The notes: a model not told the origin generated them from the letters alone. A DNA stretch of 64,000 nucleotides from Psilocybe azurescens (GCA_023853785.1 JAJIRX010000095.1:248001-312000), one strand, 5' to 3'; positions 1-12,814 are shown, counted from the stretch's first letter. Numbers and translations: made by a program.

Positions 1-1295
1 CAGCACTGCACTCTTAATTGATCCAACGACCAACGACCAGCGCCACTAGGTCATAGCTATCATATCACCGCGTATTAACACCGTCCAATCCACTTCCACC
101 AAACTCGTGGCTGTTGCTGGTTGAATCGAATAAAGCCTGGATGATTCAGTGGTCGTAATCCGTTATTGACTGACCCGATCCGATAATTTTACTATTCATG
201 TTCCGACTTGGGAATCACGCGACAGTTAATACCATGATAGCCTTGCCAAACATTCTCATCACATCATCGACAAGACCAATAGAATATCGTCTTTTACTCA
301 TCATCAAAAGATATTTTAAGTCCTACTGCCACCACCAACCAGGGCTGAGGGCTGACTATGGAAATACAGGATACAATGCAACATAAATTTATGTTGTACG
401 CAGTACTCTACTGTAGGCGCTCGAGGGAATCTTTCACTGGCTACCCAACTGAGCGCATCTCCGTCCCCGTCTCCGCGTCAGTGTCCGTGTCCAATACCGA
501 GCCTAGATCCAAACTTCCTCAACACGGAATTCCCGAGAGTATTTCAGAAATAATTCCAGAAGCCTCTAAATTATAACTGCGCGGTACGTCCTTAGGGAAT
601 TCTCGCATCGATGTTCTATTGACGATGTGCTTTTGAAAGTGCTCGTGCTCTATTCCACTCAAGCTGCAACAGGGAGCACAGGGGGGAGACAGGGGGAAAA
701 TCGGGGATTTGTCCAAATTACACTCCGCGCCCGGCTCGGTGGGCTGTAGGGCGCCTAAAATATTTGACTTAAATGTTCATATTCGGGTAGGGGGCGTAAA
801 TTGTCGACAACAAAGTCTACAATTTAGGTATTCGTGGTAGATACGCACATGCTACCAATAGCGCACTATGTGCACTCAGAATCGCGTGAGCTCTTGTCCA
901 TGTGATGCGACTTGAATGTGTATGACAGCAACCAAAATAGACACACTATGAGGCATTTGGACGGTCCGTGTGACACGGTGTCGCATCGGGAAAGCATAGA
1001 ATTCATGCATATCAGCGCTGTCTCCCTTTAAGTTTCATCCTGACCGATTGTCTCAACGTACAGAAGCCATATGCGAGATCTGTGATGGAAGGCATCGAGA
1101 AACCAAGGTCAATACATAGGGCTTTCTATTGAGCGCGAGAAGAGCGCTGACCAGATTATACCTTATCTACAGTTCACAAAACCACGACGTCAATGAACTG
1201 CAGGAAGTAAAAATGGCACAACTGGGTACTGAGGCTTCGATAGACGATAGTACGTTACTAATAACAAGTGGTAAAACCATAAAATCCCGAACGGC
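1..1295. other. No gene recognised
   Basis: Both strands hold only short open frames with no recognisable family. I see no tRNA, no terminal repeats and no tandem array. The stretch leads into the broken TPR gene, so its right part may be decayed 5' sequence of that gene. Confidence 0.4.
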
Positions 1296-3019
1296 ATGCC
1301 ACATAAACCAGACTTTCTAAACCGCCTCGGGACCAATTTTCTCGCGCTCTTTCAAAATACAAGAGACATACTTAACATTAATCACAGTATTCTGGCTCAT
1401 GAGTCAGTTATTTGGCTCTTTCCTGTCACCGACGCGAGACTTCCGAGTCTACTGCACGACTGCAGTATTTCACTTCTCGAGCGCTACGGTGTATTTGAGG
1501 AAGTAGTGGATATCAATAAAGCGATAATGTCCTTACAGAGGGCGGTCTAGCTTACCTCTCAAGATCACACAGACCTAGCTTCCCGCTTCCCGCTTAAATG
1601 ACTACAAACGTGCTTTGAACACACAGGAGATATTACCAACATATTGGAAGCAATATCATCCCAAAGGACATCCATCGAGCTCGCTCCTTCCAATCACGCA
1701 GAAATACCTTCCTGGCTTAATAATCTGAGAATCTCGCTTCAAAGACGCTACGAGCGCATGAGCGACCTGGAGGACCTTTCGGACGCTATCACACCCAAGC
1801 ATAGATCATGTCATATCACACCAAAGGGACATGAAAATCTAGCTGCGTATCTGAGCAACCTTGGAGTTTCGCTTCATACACGCTTCGAACGATTGGTTGA
1901 TCTCGTTGATCATTCCAAAGCAATATCGTTCCAGAGAGAATCAGTTCAGCTCACTCCCAGTGGCCATTCGAGTCTGCTAGGTCGTCTGAACAACCTTGCA
2001 GTTGCATGTCATACACGATTTATGCACGCGGGCGATCTAATTGACGTCTCAGAATTAATATCATCGCAAGAAAAAATATCTAACTCACTCCTGAGGGGGA
2101 TGCTCCAGCCTTCTTCCCGGTCAACTGAATAACCTCGGAGTGTTGCTTCAGACCCGCTTCCAAAGCATAGGGAATCCCTCCGACCTCTCTAAAGCGATAT
2201 CGTCCCAGAAATAATCTATCCATCTCACCCCTAGGAGACACGCGAGTCTTCCTATGCGGCTAAGCACCTTCAGAGTCTTGCTTCACACACGGTTCCAGAA
2301 CACAGGAAATCTTGCCGACATATCTGAAGCTATATCATACCAACAACGATCAGTCTATCTCCTTCCCGATTGTCATGCCAGTCTACCTACCTACCTAGAC
2401 AATCTTGGAGTTCTTCAGACTCGCTTTGACCACTCAAAAGATTTCACCAACATATCCGAAGCAGTATCCGCCCAACGGAAATGTGTTCTACTAATTCCAG
2501 AAGATTACGCAGACCTGCCTGCCTGGCTAAACAACCTCGGAACTTTACTTCAAAAACATTTCGAGCTCACGAGGGATCTTGTTGATATTTCTGAGGCAAT
2601 ATGTAACATCACAGCAGAAATCTGTTCGTCTCACACCCGGGGGCTATGTGCTTCTGCCTGCACGTCTGAACAACCTTGCTGTCTCTCTTTAGACACACTT
2701 CGAGACGAAGGACCCCACTGACATCTCCAAAGCAATGTTATCCCAGTTGAAAGCGGTTCAGTTAACTTCCGAAGACCATGCAGACCTACCCGTCTGGCTA
2801 AACAACCTCTCAAAGTTGCTTAAAAAACGCTTCAAGTCCGCAAAGAATATATCTGACATTTCTGAGGCGATTGTCGTCCAAGCAAGATCCATCCAGCTCA
2901 CTCCCAAGGGCCATGCACGTCTATCTTCTTGGTCACCCTCGGAATTTTGCTCGAAGTACACTTCAGGCGCTCAGCCGATGTTGCAGATATTCAAAGTGCT
3001 CGGATCTGGTGGTGTGTGA
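1296..3019 (+). pseudogene. Broken tetratricopeptide-repeat (TPR) protein gene
   Basis: The translation shows repeats of about 42-45 residues with the pattern LPxWLNNLGxxLxxRFExxxDLxDISEAIxxQxxxVxLTPxGH. Examples are 'LPAWLNNLGTLLQKHFE' near 2520 and 'LAAYLSNLGVSLHTRFE' near 1830. This is the kinesin-light-chain-like TPR type that fills many large Agaricomycete proteins, often with a CHAT protease domain. The repeats run through three frames (main blocks 1296-1550, 1644-2132, 2254-2721, 2735-3019) with stops between them, so the gene is disrupted several times. No CHAT or NB-ARC domain is visible in the window. TPR arrays act as protein-binding scaffolds; the partner is unknown. Too many breaks are present for sequencing error alone, so I call it a pseudogene. 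Confidence 0.8.
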
Positions 3020-5655
3020 GTGCCCCTCCTGACATTCCTCCCAATACATGCGGCAGGAGTGTATGTCCCTGAAAAGTCTATTACCCTGGGAACACATATG
3101 TCCCTTTCCAACTTTGCTATCTCATCCTATATCCCCACCATCAGGTTGTTGGTAAATATGGTACAGAATCCTCAAGCTATAAATGGGGAGAATATGGAAT
3201 TATTGATGATTAGTCAACCGGACACACTTAAGATGTGTCCCATCCCAGAAAACAGCAATTGAATCAAGGCAATTAAAGCACTGCTGATAGACCAGAAGGT
3301 CCAACATCCATGCCTGGAAAGATGTAATGCTACGGTAAATGGAGTGTTAGAGTGCATGAATGCTTACAGCTGCATCCACTTTAAATTAGGGTCCTTGGGC
3401 TATTGAAAAAAACCCTTACTTACAAAATTTTATCAGGAGATGATTTTCCAGCAGCTAAAAATGTCAAGCTGTATGGTGGGATGGTCCCTATTCTTACAAG
3501 CTGTCAGGCCACCTTCCATAAGTTAAAGCAGAGATAGAAACATGTAGGTTCTGTCCCTCCTTTATATATCCAATATCTAACTGAACATGTAGATAAATAG
3601 GGATATATGTTCTGGTACCTTCCAGCTCACAAACCCTGGTCTGCAGAGTACAAAAGGCCAAACCAAAAGGCAAGTGGGTTAGAGGCAAAATTCAAGCATG
3701 AAAGATCGCCAAAAAGGCAAGTTCTCATTCTGATGCCAACATAAAGTTTGATCGGCTCATCTACTTTATTGTCTAGCATGCTATTAAATGTGAGAAGTTT
3801 GCTGTTGAATGGGACAATTATTTGGTAAATGAGAAGAAAAAACTGTAGGTTGCATTTCTTGGGTCTTGAGTATGATATTCTAACATGTTCACAGTGTTGA
3901 AGAGCATATCAAGTCCCTAGATTGGGTGAAGGAGATTTTTAAAATTACTGATTTGTCCAAGGCTCTCCAAAACCACTGTGAAATGGAGTATGAGTATGAA
4001 TTTGATATTACCCAGGCCGGTGAATCAAAATCATTGTTACATCTTGATAAATTAACTAATAATGCAACTTCAGTGCTTATGAACCTGAATCATTGGTTCA
4101 ACAGCACAATGAAAAATCTTCAAACAGAGAGACTAAGTGAAAAATGCTGCTCTCACATCTGCAAGGTCATGCCAATCCTGGTTAGCATTCTCAAAAACTT
4201 TACACTATTCTTCCCCTAAATGCCTTTGTTTCTCAAATTGGCAATTTTTTTTTTTTACCCAGTGGTCCAGAATATCAAACAAGCAATTCTTATCCCAAGA
4301 ATGTACAGTTCAGATTTTATTCTGTGTCTGCATTTTCTGAAAAGTATTAAGAGCTTTGAGGACATTGATTGCTTGTCAAGCAATAGCAGTTTATTGTTCA
4401 CCTTTGAATTTGAAAGTAGTGCTTTGCATATTTAAAAGCTAGAAATACTTGAAGAGTTCACCTTACACAACTCAAGTCTAAATATTGACTTTGTACCTGG
4501 CAAGAGGCCAACTGAGATACACAACCTAGCTCCCTTTTGTTTCATATTTCCAAGATCAAGGTCTTCAGCTGGTAGACCAAGAAGGTTGAATCATGTTTTA
4601 TTAGATCAAGAAGACCACCAAATTATTTAGCTCAAAGCACATACCCACTGATAGTGGTACTAAGAAGGTCTGGAAATGTTATTATTTGATGTGTTTTGAC
4701 AATTTCCTCAGTGCTCTGAAATTTGACATAATCTCTCAATTTTTGAGCCTCGTCACCTCTGCATCTGCTCCTTTGCGTCTCCCATATCTGTCCTAGGCTT
4801 GACTTGCGTCTTTCTGGACAAGCTCAAACCCCATTCTAGAGAATATGGATGCACCCCTAAGCATCCATATGATCTGATACTTATTGACACGGCTTAGACC
4901 TGATGTTCAACGTCTCCTGATCGCCTACATTGTTGATCTTACGCTCAAACCAGCCTTGTCTCTGAAAGCAACCTGAGAAGTGCTGCAAGAGGCATTTGAG
5001 ACGTATGAGAGCTCGGCCTCACGTCGACGCGTCCACAACTCCATTCGTGCGAAGTGCAGGAGGGCAAACAAATTCTAACTGCAGATGGCCTTGCCAGGGG
5101 TGGTTCGTGTATTTGTGTAGGAGTAAATGGGAAGGGAGAAGTGGCAATGGTCAAAATCTTACTCGCTCTTACATGTGTTTTTTCTTGATTTTCTTCGTGT
5201 TGTGATTGTTTTCCTGCTCTTATGCTCTCATCGTTTATCTCGTGAATGAGTGGCATCAAACCCCCTACCCGACAACCTAAAGCCTAGGATCCATTATCTA
5301 CTAAATACGGAATGATAGTTATAAAGACGGGTTTTGCTGTCGTTCTCAAATCCATCGCTTAACAATGGACAGGCGCTTATACAACAAATCGACACTGGAT
5401 TAAAAACAATAAATTTGACGGACAATCGTGATGCACGTCCGTACCGCGGCAGGCGGCGGCTTGCCATGAGTCTGTCGTATTTCAAAGTCAGGACCAATCA
5501 GCACCCTGAAAGGCGTGAGCGACTCTCATCGGCTCTGCAGTCCGAAAACAGGCACACACTTCCACTCTTCGCTTGAACGCCGGCAGCATGGAAAACAGGA
5601 GTTTTCATATATCCCACCTCATCCCAACGCCCGAGTTCCTCTACGGCTTTTCAAC
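3020..5655. other. AT-rich island and intergenic DNA, no supported gene
   Basis: From about 3300 to 4740 the base composition is clearly more AT-rich than the flanks. It holds only short frames, the longest near 3926-4219 (97 codons, no known family). The change in composition suggests an old inserted element, but I found no terminal repeats or target duplication. Positions 4740-5655 return to normal composition and lead into the lyase gene. Confidence 0.4.
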
Positions 5656-6794
5656 ATGTACCTCTATCGGTCTCACTCCAGCATCCAGCTTATAGCGCTG
5701 GATGACTTGCAGCTCGGTGTCCACAAGGTCTCCTCATCGACGACACACAACACTGTGCAACCCCCTGCTCCCGAATTCGAAAGTCCTGACCAAAAGACAC
5801 CCACATTGGCATGGGAAGCGCTATACCCTGCAGGCTCTATCAATCCTTCTGGCCCCATTCCAGGCGGGTTCGGGTTCTACCTCTCAGGCCCATCCGTCTT
5901 CGCACAGCGCCTCGAATCGGCCACGGAGGCCATCTTCAGCTACAGGATGATGCTACAGGATGGATGGGAATGGGTGAAAGGCGGGAAGCTCCCCGGACTA
6001 TGCAAGTCGCTTTCTCTGCCCATGATAATGGGAATGGCTTTCCTGACTTGGGTACTTTGTTCTTCTTGGGATTTCTGCGTATTTGCTTTCTGGATTCTGT
6101 CGTTATACTTGCTGTATGAACTGTGACGCTTGACGCAGATGGTGGTGTGGGCGACCTCGCGTACGGATGTACAGGCGGTAGACAGGAAAAACGCTGCCAA
6201 TGTTTCAATCTCCGGCCTATGTGGAGGTAAATTTATCTCTTCAACTTACATAAATATTTAACCATCGTCCTTAATTACAGACCAAACGCCATTGGCGAGC
6301 TTTATGCCTACCTCCCTCTAACTACATCCAACGCAACTCAACTATCTTCAGTCCCCCTCTCTCGGTGGCTAACGCTGACTACGGCATCTCTGTAGGCCGT
6401 GGTGCATTCAGATTCGACAAAGCAGTCTCCCGCTGGATGTCAATCGCTTTTCGGATCAAGTTGAACGACGTGGGTGCAAATAACGGCAAGTTCATTTATA
6501 TGAACACAGTTCACCCAGGGTTGCTTAAGTGGTCATTATCTTGAAGGCGAACTTGAGGTATGGACCGATGGCAGGTCTGTCATGACGTCGGTAGGGCTAT
6601 CATTTCGAGAAAGCGAAGCTGGTAAAATCAAAGGGATGCATTTGCAAACGTTCTTTGGAGGTGAGCACCCATTTGACTTTTTCCGAGTCATTTAAGTGGG
6701 GCTAATCGTTCATCGAGGACACGGGACGGATTGGGCATCGCCCAAAGATCAGAGAGCATGGTTCTCCGATGTAACAGGTGTAATACTACGATAA
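5656..6794 (+). CDS. Polysaccharide lyase, family 14-like (alginate/glucuronan lyase type)
   Basis: The enzyme class cleaves uronic-acid polysaccharides by beta-elimination. Family signatures seen are 'YPAGSINPSG', 'GWEWVKGGKLPGLYGG', 'CTGG', 'CFNLRPMWR', 'GELYAYLP', 'SVGRGAFRF' and 'LQTFFGGHGTDWASP'. Proposed exons are 5656-6001, 6139-6226, 6281-6485, 6547-6660 and 6718-6794. Introns 1 and 3 have GC donors (gcaagt) rather than GT; only these joins give GKLPGLYGG and NNGELEVW. Exon 3 needs one extra base beside the C5 run at 6353-6357; with it the exons total 831 nt, 276 aa, without internal stops. The ATG at 5656 is the first in frame; an upstream in-frame GTG at 5515 was not used. I see no clear signal peptide, so the N-terminus may be incomplete. 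Alternative reading: a recent pseudogene. Confidence 0.75.
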
Positions 6795-7336
6795 GCTTTA
6801 TCTGCCCTTCCCTTGCCATTGTTCTTAAACATCGTCGTGCCACTGCGCGTGAGGCAACCATGACCTGCGGGCGCGCGCCACAGCGTGCATTCGTGTGGTC
6901 TCAGCCGTTTGTATTGTCGACTGTCCAACGCTGAATGATGTTCCGCTCATCATTCATCCATGGTTTGTTGCGTGGAACTATTCTCACGCTCACTGCGTCG
7001 GTTTGGTAGACGCATATGCTCCCATCTGGGCGGCCATTGGTGACGCGCTTAGGCTCAGCCCAACAAACTCGGAATTATTACAATAGTTGGATTTGAGCTG
7101 GATTCAACCGAAAACGGTCGTTGTTATATCTCTATCGGATATACTGCCCAAAATAACTGCCAGATGCTTGACTGAAACCGACGCGTCGCGAAGAGCCTGA
7201 TCTGCATATTGTTCATGTTCTAATGATCAAACCGAGACACGAACGAAAAAGGAATACAGCGGGTGCACAGAATCCTATCGTGGTTAATAACGGTATGGTC
7301 TTCTCCTGAACTTATGGGGTCCCTGTCCCGCTCCCC
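6795..7336. other. Intergenic, nothing recognised
   Basis: No open frame of note, no repeat and no RNA gene seen. It should contain the end of the lyase transcript and the promoter of the membrane protein that starts at 7337. Confidence 0.4.
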
Positions 7337-8429
7337 ATGATGGCCATCAACTATGCTCGTGAGACCGGGATCTACTCCGTCGCTGCGGCCATCGTCTTTG
7401 TTTGCATATATGCCCCATTCCTGGCACGCTTCGTCTACATGTCATTCAAGCGCCCTGTCCATGTACACTTTGCGCTTGTCCTCTTCTGTACCTGTATGCG
7501 CGTGCGATAACTCCTCATCCAATATTTCCCGCTGACTTTCCCGCTGTCCTGCAGTTTCTATAATCGGGTTCTCGATTAGAGCAGCTATGGCATCTTCGGA
7601 TGAGCTTGGGGAACATTTGTCTCTTCTGATTACCGAAGAGATAATGTTTACCGTCGGATACCTGATTCTGCTGTATTCCTCTCATTCCCTGGTCATAAAT
7701 CTGTGAGCCCACCTTCGTACCTACACGTTCTCTCGTACTACATCTTATCATCTTGCAGAACACACATATGCCAACCAAACGACTTGCCAGTGATAAACAA
7801 CATCTTCATGCGTTTCTTTCGGAGCCACCATCTCTTTCATCTCCTGTTGGTGACCGCCATAGCGCTCGCACTTGCGGCTGGTATCACTAACAACGGAACG
7901 GGACGCGATAAAGCTTCCGACATCCTCGATATCGTCAGCTCTACACTATTTATGGTTCTCACCCTGATTCAATCATTCCATACGGTAATCTTTGCACGGA
8001 TGGAACTCACTAGTAAGTCCAGTTTTAACGCCCGTTTCTTCAGAAGTTTAGTTCAGTGGTTCTATTTTCTTCCTAGAGGAGCACCGAGAAGTCCACCACG
8101 ATCACCGATTCGGCGAAAAATACGGCGTGTTCATCCTCTTGATGATCTCAGTACTCTACTTGATATCTGAAACGTTCTCCATGGTGACTATTCAAGACGA
8201 CGAGCAGGCTAACAACGAGCGCCTCTTGTACCCACTTGGCTTTCTTCCCGAACTGGTGGCGGTGATGTTGTATGCTATACCTGGACTCGTTCCGGCGGTA
8301 TGCGTGCGTGCCTTTCCTTGGTCAAAAACAGTATTGTTAGAAAGTTCTGATGGGATTTTCCACTCTCTATTAATGTTGGAGGGCACGGCAACCAAAATAA
8401 ACAAGTTGGCCGTTTGCGCCCAGAAATGA
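7337..8429 (+). CDS. Seven-TM fungal membrane protein (DUF7702-like)
   Basis: Exons 7337-7487, 7555-7702, 7759-8012 and 8077-8429 join in frame to 906 nt, 301 aa, with GT-AG introns. The start is the first of two adjacent ATGs, MMAINYARETG. Seven hydrophobic stretches can be read: 'VAAAIVFVCIYAPFLARFVY', 'FALVLFFSIIGFSIRAAMA', 'EIMFTVGYLILLYSS', 'LLLVTAIALALAAGI', 'TLFMVLTLIQSFHTVIF', 'VFILLMISVLYLISE' and 'ELVAVMLYAIPGLVPA'. Polar loops such as 'KEHREVHHDHRFGEKYG' lie between TM5 and TM6. The pattern resembles fungal integral membrane proteins grouped as DUF7702, whose function is not known. The last 130 nt may instead be an intron from 8298 (gtatgc) that ends just before the same stop. The gene looks intact. 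Confidence 0.7.
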
Positions 8430-8601
8430 CATTAATTACCTATTTTTCTACAACAATCACGTAGTATGTTTCCAATTGCTAACGATTTCTAAAATGGCTC
8501 AGACCCTCGATGTTAGTAACATGTTAATCACATCAATTCCTAACACGTGTGAGAAATATTTCAGTGCGCTTTGTTCAAGCTTTGCTTTCAACCAAATACA
8601 A

Positions 8602-10771
8602 CACCTAATATTCCCACTGTTTGGAGCTACTTAGCTGGCAGGATCCGATACTCACGTGCCGCCTATTTAGCCTGCTTTTGCTGATTTCTCTTGCTCGCCA
8701 AGAATGTCTGTCAATATCTCTCTGACTTGTGCAGAGGTTCTTGGTGTGTTATCCCCGAGGATACCGACCACTGTCCCCGCCCGCTTACCGACATGCCGGA
8801 CATGGTGCCACGATGCCATCATACCAGAAATGGTATGTCCGCTGTTGATGGCAACTTTGGGCACTGTTCCGCTGCCTTGTGCTCGCTGTTGGACACAGTG
8901 AGCATGAATATTCCGGTGTCCCCTTTCAATTTTTCTTGCTTTTTGGTATTCCCATACTTTCCTATGTGTATATCAAGTAATAAATGTGTTTATTGTGCTC
9001 TGGCACCCTATTTAGGCATAGAAAGGAGGTGTTCCTCCTGGAGTAATTCCGAGTACTCCTAGCCTTGCTCATGGCACATATACAGAAATATATTATCTAG
9101 AATTAATCTAATAAAATTTATGAACTGATTTAAAGAGACACTTTGGCCATAGAGATAGCAGAACATGTCCAGATAGAGAATAGACCTGGGGATGGTAGGC
9201 ATTCTTATGAGGCTGCTTGCTAGCTATGGCTAGAGCAATCAAGTATTTGATCTTTCCCTGACAGTATTTATTCATTTAAAAGCTAAAAATGCGACCGCTT
9301 CAACAGGAATACAATGATTTGAGGCTGGCTGGATAGTGCTTATCATGGAGTCATAAACACAGTAATGGAGGTAAAATAAAATGCAGAGAATGCTTTCATT
9401 TCATTTAATAGGATATAATATGTCACAATATAGCTATTAAATGGCTAGAAACGAGTATCTAATGCGTCTAAATAGTGAGAAGAACTAGGTATTCAAAAAT
9501 CGCGTATTTCTCACTTAGCTCCACTAATATCGGTCATAAAATCGAGATAAATGTGTAGATATGTAGCCTTTAACAATATAAATAAGATACAAAAACCCGA
9601 AAGGAATTCATGCAAGTGATAAAAAGATATAGCGAAAAAGGTCCCAAAATCATCGAAATTGATGGAAGCTTACTGACTTCTATTTAAGTGTATATCATTG
9701 ACATCATCAATGTGTCCTTTTATGAACGCTATTTTCTCAATATCTCCTCACCGCTTGCATAAATTCCTTTCGGGTTTTTGTATCTTATTTATATTGTTAA
9801 AGGCTACATATCTACACATTTATCTCGATTTTATGACCGATATTAGTGGAGCTAAGTGAGAAATACGCGATTTTTGAATACCTAGTTCTTCTCACTATTT
9901 AGACGCATTAGATACTCGTTTCTAGCCATTTAATAGCTATATTGTGACATATTATATCCTATTAAATGAAATGAAAGCATTCTCTGCATTTTATTTTACC
10001 TCCATTACTGTGTTTATGACTCCATGATAAGCACTATCCAGCCAGCCTCAAATCATTGTATTCCTGTTGAAGCGGTCGCATTTTTAGCTTTTAAATGAAT
10101 AAATACTGTCAGGGAAAGATCAAATACTTGATTGCTCTAGCCATAGCTAGCAAGCAGCCTCATAAGAATGCCTACCATCCCCCAGGTCTATTCTCTATCT
10201 GGACATGTTCTGCTATCTCTATGGCCAAAGTGTCTCTTTAAATCAGTTCATAAATTTTATTAGATTAATTCTAGATAATATATTTCTGTATATGTGCCAT
10301 GAGCAAGGCTAGGAGTACTCGGAATTACTCCAGGAGGAACACCTCCTTTTCTATGCCTAAATAGGGTGCCAGAGCACAATAAACACATTTATTACTTGAT
10401 ATACACATAGGAAAGTATGGGAATACCAAAAAGCAAGAAAAATTGAAAGGGGACACCGGAATATTCATGCTCACTGTGTCCAACAGCGAGCACAAGGCAG
10501 CGGAACAGTGCCCAAAGTTGCCATCAACAGCGGACATACCATTTCTGGTATGATGGCATCGTGGCACCATGTCCGGCATGTCGGTAAGCGGGCGGGGACA
10601 GTGGTCGGTATCCTCGGGGATAACACACCAAGAACCTCTGCACAAGTCAGAGAGATATTGACAGACATTCTTGGCGAGCAAGAGAAATCAGCAAAAAGCA
10701 GGCTAAATAGGCGGCACGTGAGTATCGGATCCTGCCAGCTAAGTAGCTCCAAACAGTGGGAATATTAGGTG
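8602..10771. mobile_element. Foldback-type element with ~1 kb inverted arms
   Basis: The left arm (8602-9616, 1015 bp) is the reverse complement of the right arm (9754-10771, 1018 bp), with a 137-bp unique centre (9617-9753). The ends read CACCTAATATTCCCACTG and its complement. A 7-bp direct repeat AATACAA lies immediately outside both ends (8595-8601 and 10772-10778), which is a good target-site duplication. In the regions I compared, the arms differ only in three homopolymers: T4/T5 near 8677, A3/A4 near 9023 and G4/G5 near 9189. Each arm carries the same ~120-codon frames on either strand, with no transposase motif I recognise. It is therefore a non-autonomous or foldback element, or two copies joined head to head. 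The arm identity implies recent insertion or gene conversion. Confidence 0.85.
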
Positions 10772-10778
10772 AATACAA

Positions 10779-11228
10779 GGTCACGAACATGACCTCACAA
10801 TGTACAATGTTGCAACCATCAATAGGATCATAATTTGAATTAACACTGTCTAATCCTCAATGGATACCTTATTCTTCAAACTATCAAGCTTTTACAATGC
10901 TATAAAGCCAAGGCTCGCTCGAGGTTCGAAAACGTCTTCATTGACCTACAAGATCTACCTCTAACCATTTCTTTAATACTATATCAAAATAATCAGAGCA
11001 GAAGGCCCAATAATCATCGATGTCATATTCAATGTATCCTGGTACATTCATTGCACCTCAATACACCTCCTTATTCTGACAGTTGCTCCGTCATAGTTAA
11101 GACCTTATCGAGTGGCTTATTTGAATACTTCACTGGTGTGGCGGAGCCGGTGGTAGAACCTTTCCAAGAACTTACATCAGTAGAAGAAGGTAAGTACAAG
11201 GAATACATAAAAATTTCTGATGTTCTGA
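10779..11228. other. Short intergenic stretch
   Basis: No gene supported. A splice-like pair (donor 11190, acceptor 11236) could join a short upstream frame (11051-11189) to the next gene, but it puts that gene out of frame, so the true 5' end of the next gene is not resolved. Confidence 0.3.
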
Positions 11229-12640
11229 TTGGACAGCGATTGCTCTACATCAGACAACGCATGGCTGGATACAGTGCGTGAAGTAAGAGTGACGCCCTAC
11301 GCTCATCTGAGCATCGCCCAGCTATTTGAGTCCTCAAGAAAAGCACCTCAAACACCTTGTGCGAAGCTCTACATCGACAACACGGGACACTCCACACTCA
11401 GGTCGCTTCTTCCAGAAGACAAGCGCCTGATCTGCATGTGGCTGGACTGGATGCATCCCGACCGACCACTCGACATAGAGATCTATGCCGGGTCCAGACA
11501 GGACGAGTACATGGAGAGTATTTTGTATCGGGTAGCAAAGCGAGTGGAGGTGTGGACACGGTTGGTGCTGCGCTTCGATCATGAGTCACAGCTGCACCAT
11601 CTCATGCAGAGCGTGCGCGAGAATGCGGCCGTGCATGGAATTGTCCCGAGAGCCTTGAAGACAGCCGACATCGACTACTGCTCGTATGAGCTCAACTGGG
11701 ATGTCAGCCACCTCGGAAATTTACTAGCATCGACGCGCAGTCTGGAATCCCTGCGATGGAAGGACCATAGCTTGGACCGGGGAAAGCGGAGCTGGGTGCA
11801 TGCATGCCCACAGGATATACTTCGTCCACTCGTCTCCGGAAACTACTCGTTGCGAGATGCTTCATCGGTGACCTTCTCAGCGTTCTGGCCGAATGTTCCC
11901 AGCTTTCAGATGTCGTGGTGGAGAAGGAAGTCGCTTCACCAGGAGGAAACAGAGTGTTCTGTAAGGATTATGACACTGTGGGACATGTCGTCCACCACCG
12001 TCTGCGCAAGCTAGCAATCGCACACGCTGCATTCGACTTCCTCCCCGTATTCGACGTATTAACACTCCCGAGCCTAGCGGATCTGAGCCTTAAATATCGC
12101 TCTCATGCCAAATCCAACACTATTTTCCATGATTTTCTCGGACGTTCGAACGGGTGCAATCTGGATAACCTGAAATTCGCCGAAGAAGCTGGGAGCACTG
12201 GGAATCACCTCATGGCGTACATAGAATCGCATTGGATGACGCATTCGGATATACAACACCTCTCCCTTGAAGGGTCGATCACAAACCATGTTATTGATAA
12301 ATTGCTGGAGCGCAAACTCACTGGCGAGCATCTAGTCATGCCAAATCTAGACACGCTACAGCTCCGCGGATGCGACACAATCCTGAGCAGTGAATACACC
12401 CTTAGGGGAGGACGGAAGATCCTGGACGGTCAGTTGACGGATTTGGTGCACTCCCGATGGACCGAATTCAATCCTACAATGTCCCGCTCACCCAATAAAC
12501 AGGCGACTCTTCGTATGGCATATTTAGAAGGTGCATTAGGCCAGATTGACTTGGAGCATCTTCCAAAGCTGCAGTCTCGCAGAACCACTGTGACGGTAAC
12601 GGGACTAGAAATACATGCCATTCGATTATCTTACTTTTGA
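11229..12640 (+). CDS. F-box/LRR-like protein of unknown function, frameshifted
   Basis: Two overlapping frames (11229-about 11840 and about 11840-12640) read as one protein of roughly 470 aa. The first ends its useful sequence at 'QDILRPLV'; the second continues with 'RLRKLLVARCFIGDLLSVLA'. Leucine-rich, irregular repeats such as 'LPSLADLSLKYRS', 'DIQHLSLEGS', 'MPNLDTLQLRGCD' and 'LEHLPKLQSR' are typical of the C-terminal LRR part of basidiomycete F-box-like proteins, which usually recruit substrates to SCF ubiquitin ligases. The F-box itself is not seen and no in-frame ATG is clear, so the N-terminus is missing or lies in an unresolved exon. One missing base near 11831-11845 would join the frames. 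It could be a decayed gene or a sequence error. Confidence 0.55.
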
Positions 12641-12814
12641 CTAAGCATAAAAGCAAAAAGAGCCTTAGCAAAATTTCCCCATACCCTAGTAGCAAAATTT
12701 AATGGTTCGACCTCCCCAGAAGGGTATAGGACGAACGCGACGGGGTTTAGCACCCGACACAAGGGTCAGTAGTAAGGTAATAAGACTTGAAATACAGAAT
12801 GTCATAAAAATCGT

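Noticed and set aside
6351..6395. A 45-nt intron (gt...ctgtag with a ctaac) in the lyase instead of a frameshift
   Set aside because: Splice signals look acceptable, but the join does not reach the frame of 'SVGRGAFRF' and would remove conserved residues.
8667..10768. Identical ~65-120 codon frames in both foldback arms
   Set aside because: No transposase or other family recognised. The identity only reflects the identity of the arms, and the frames break at homopolymer differences.
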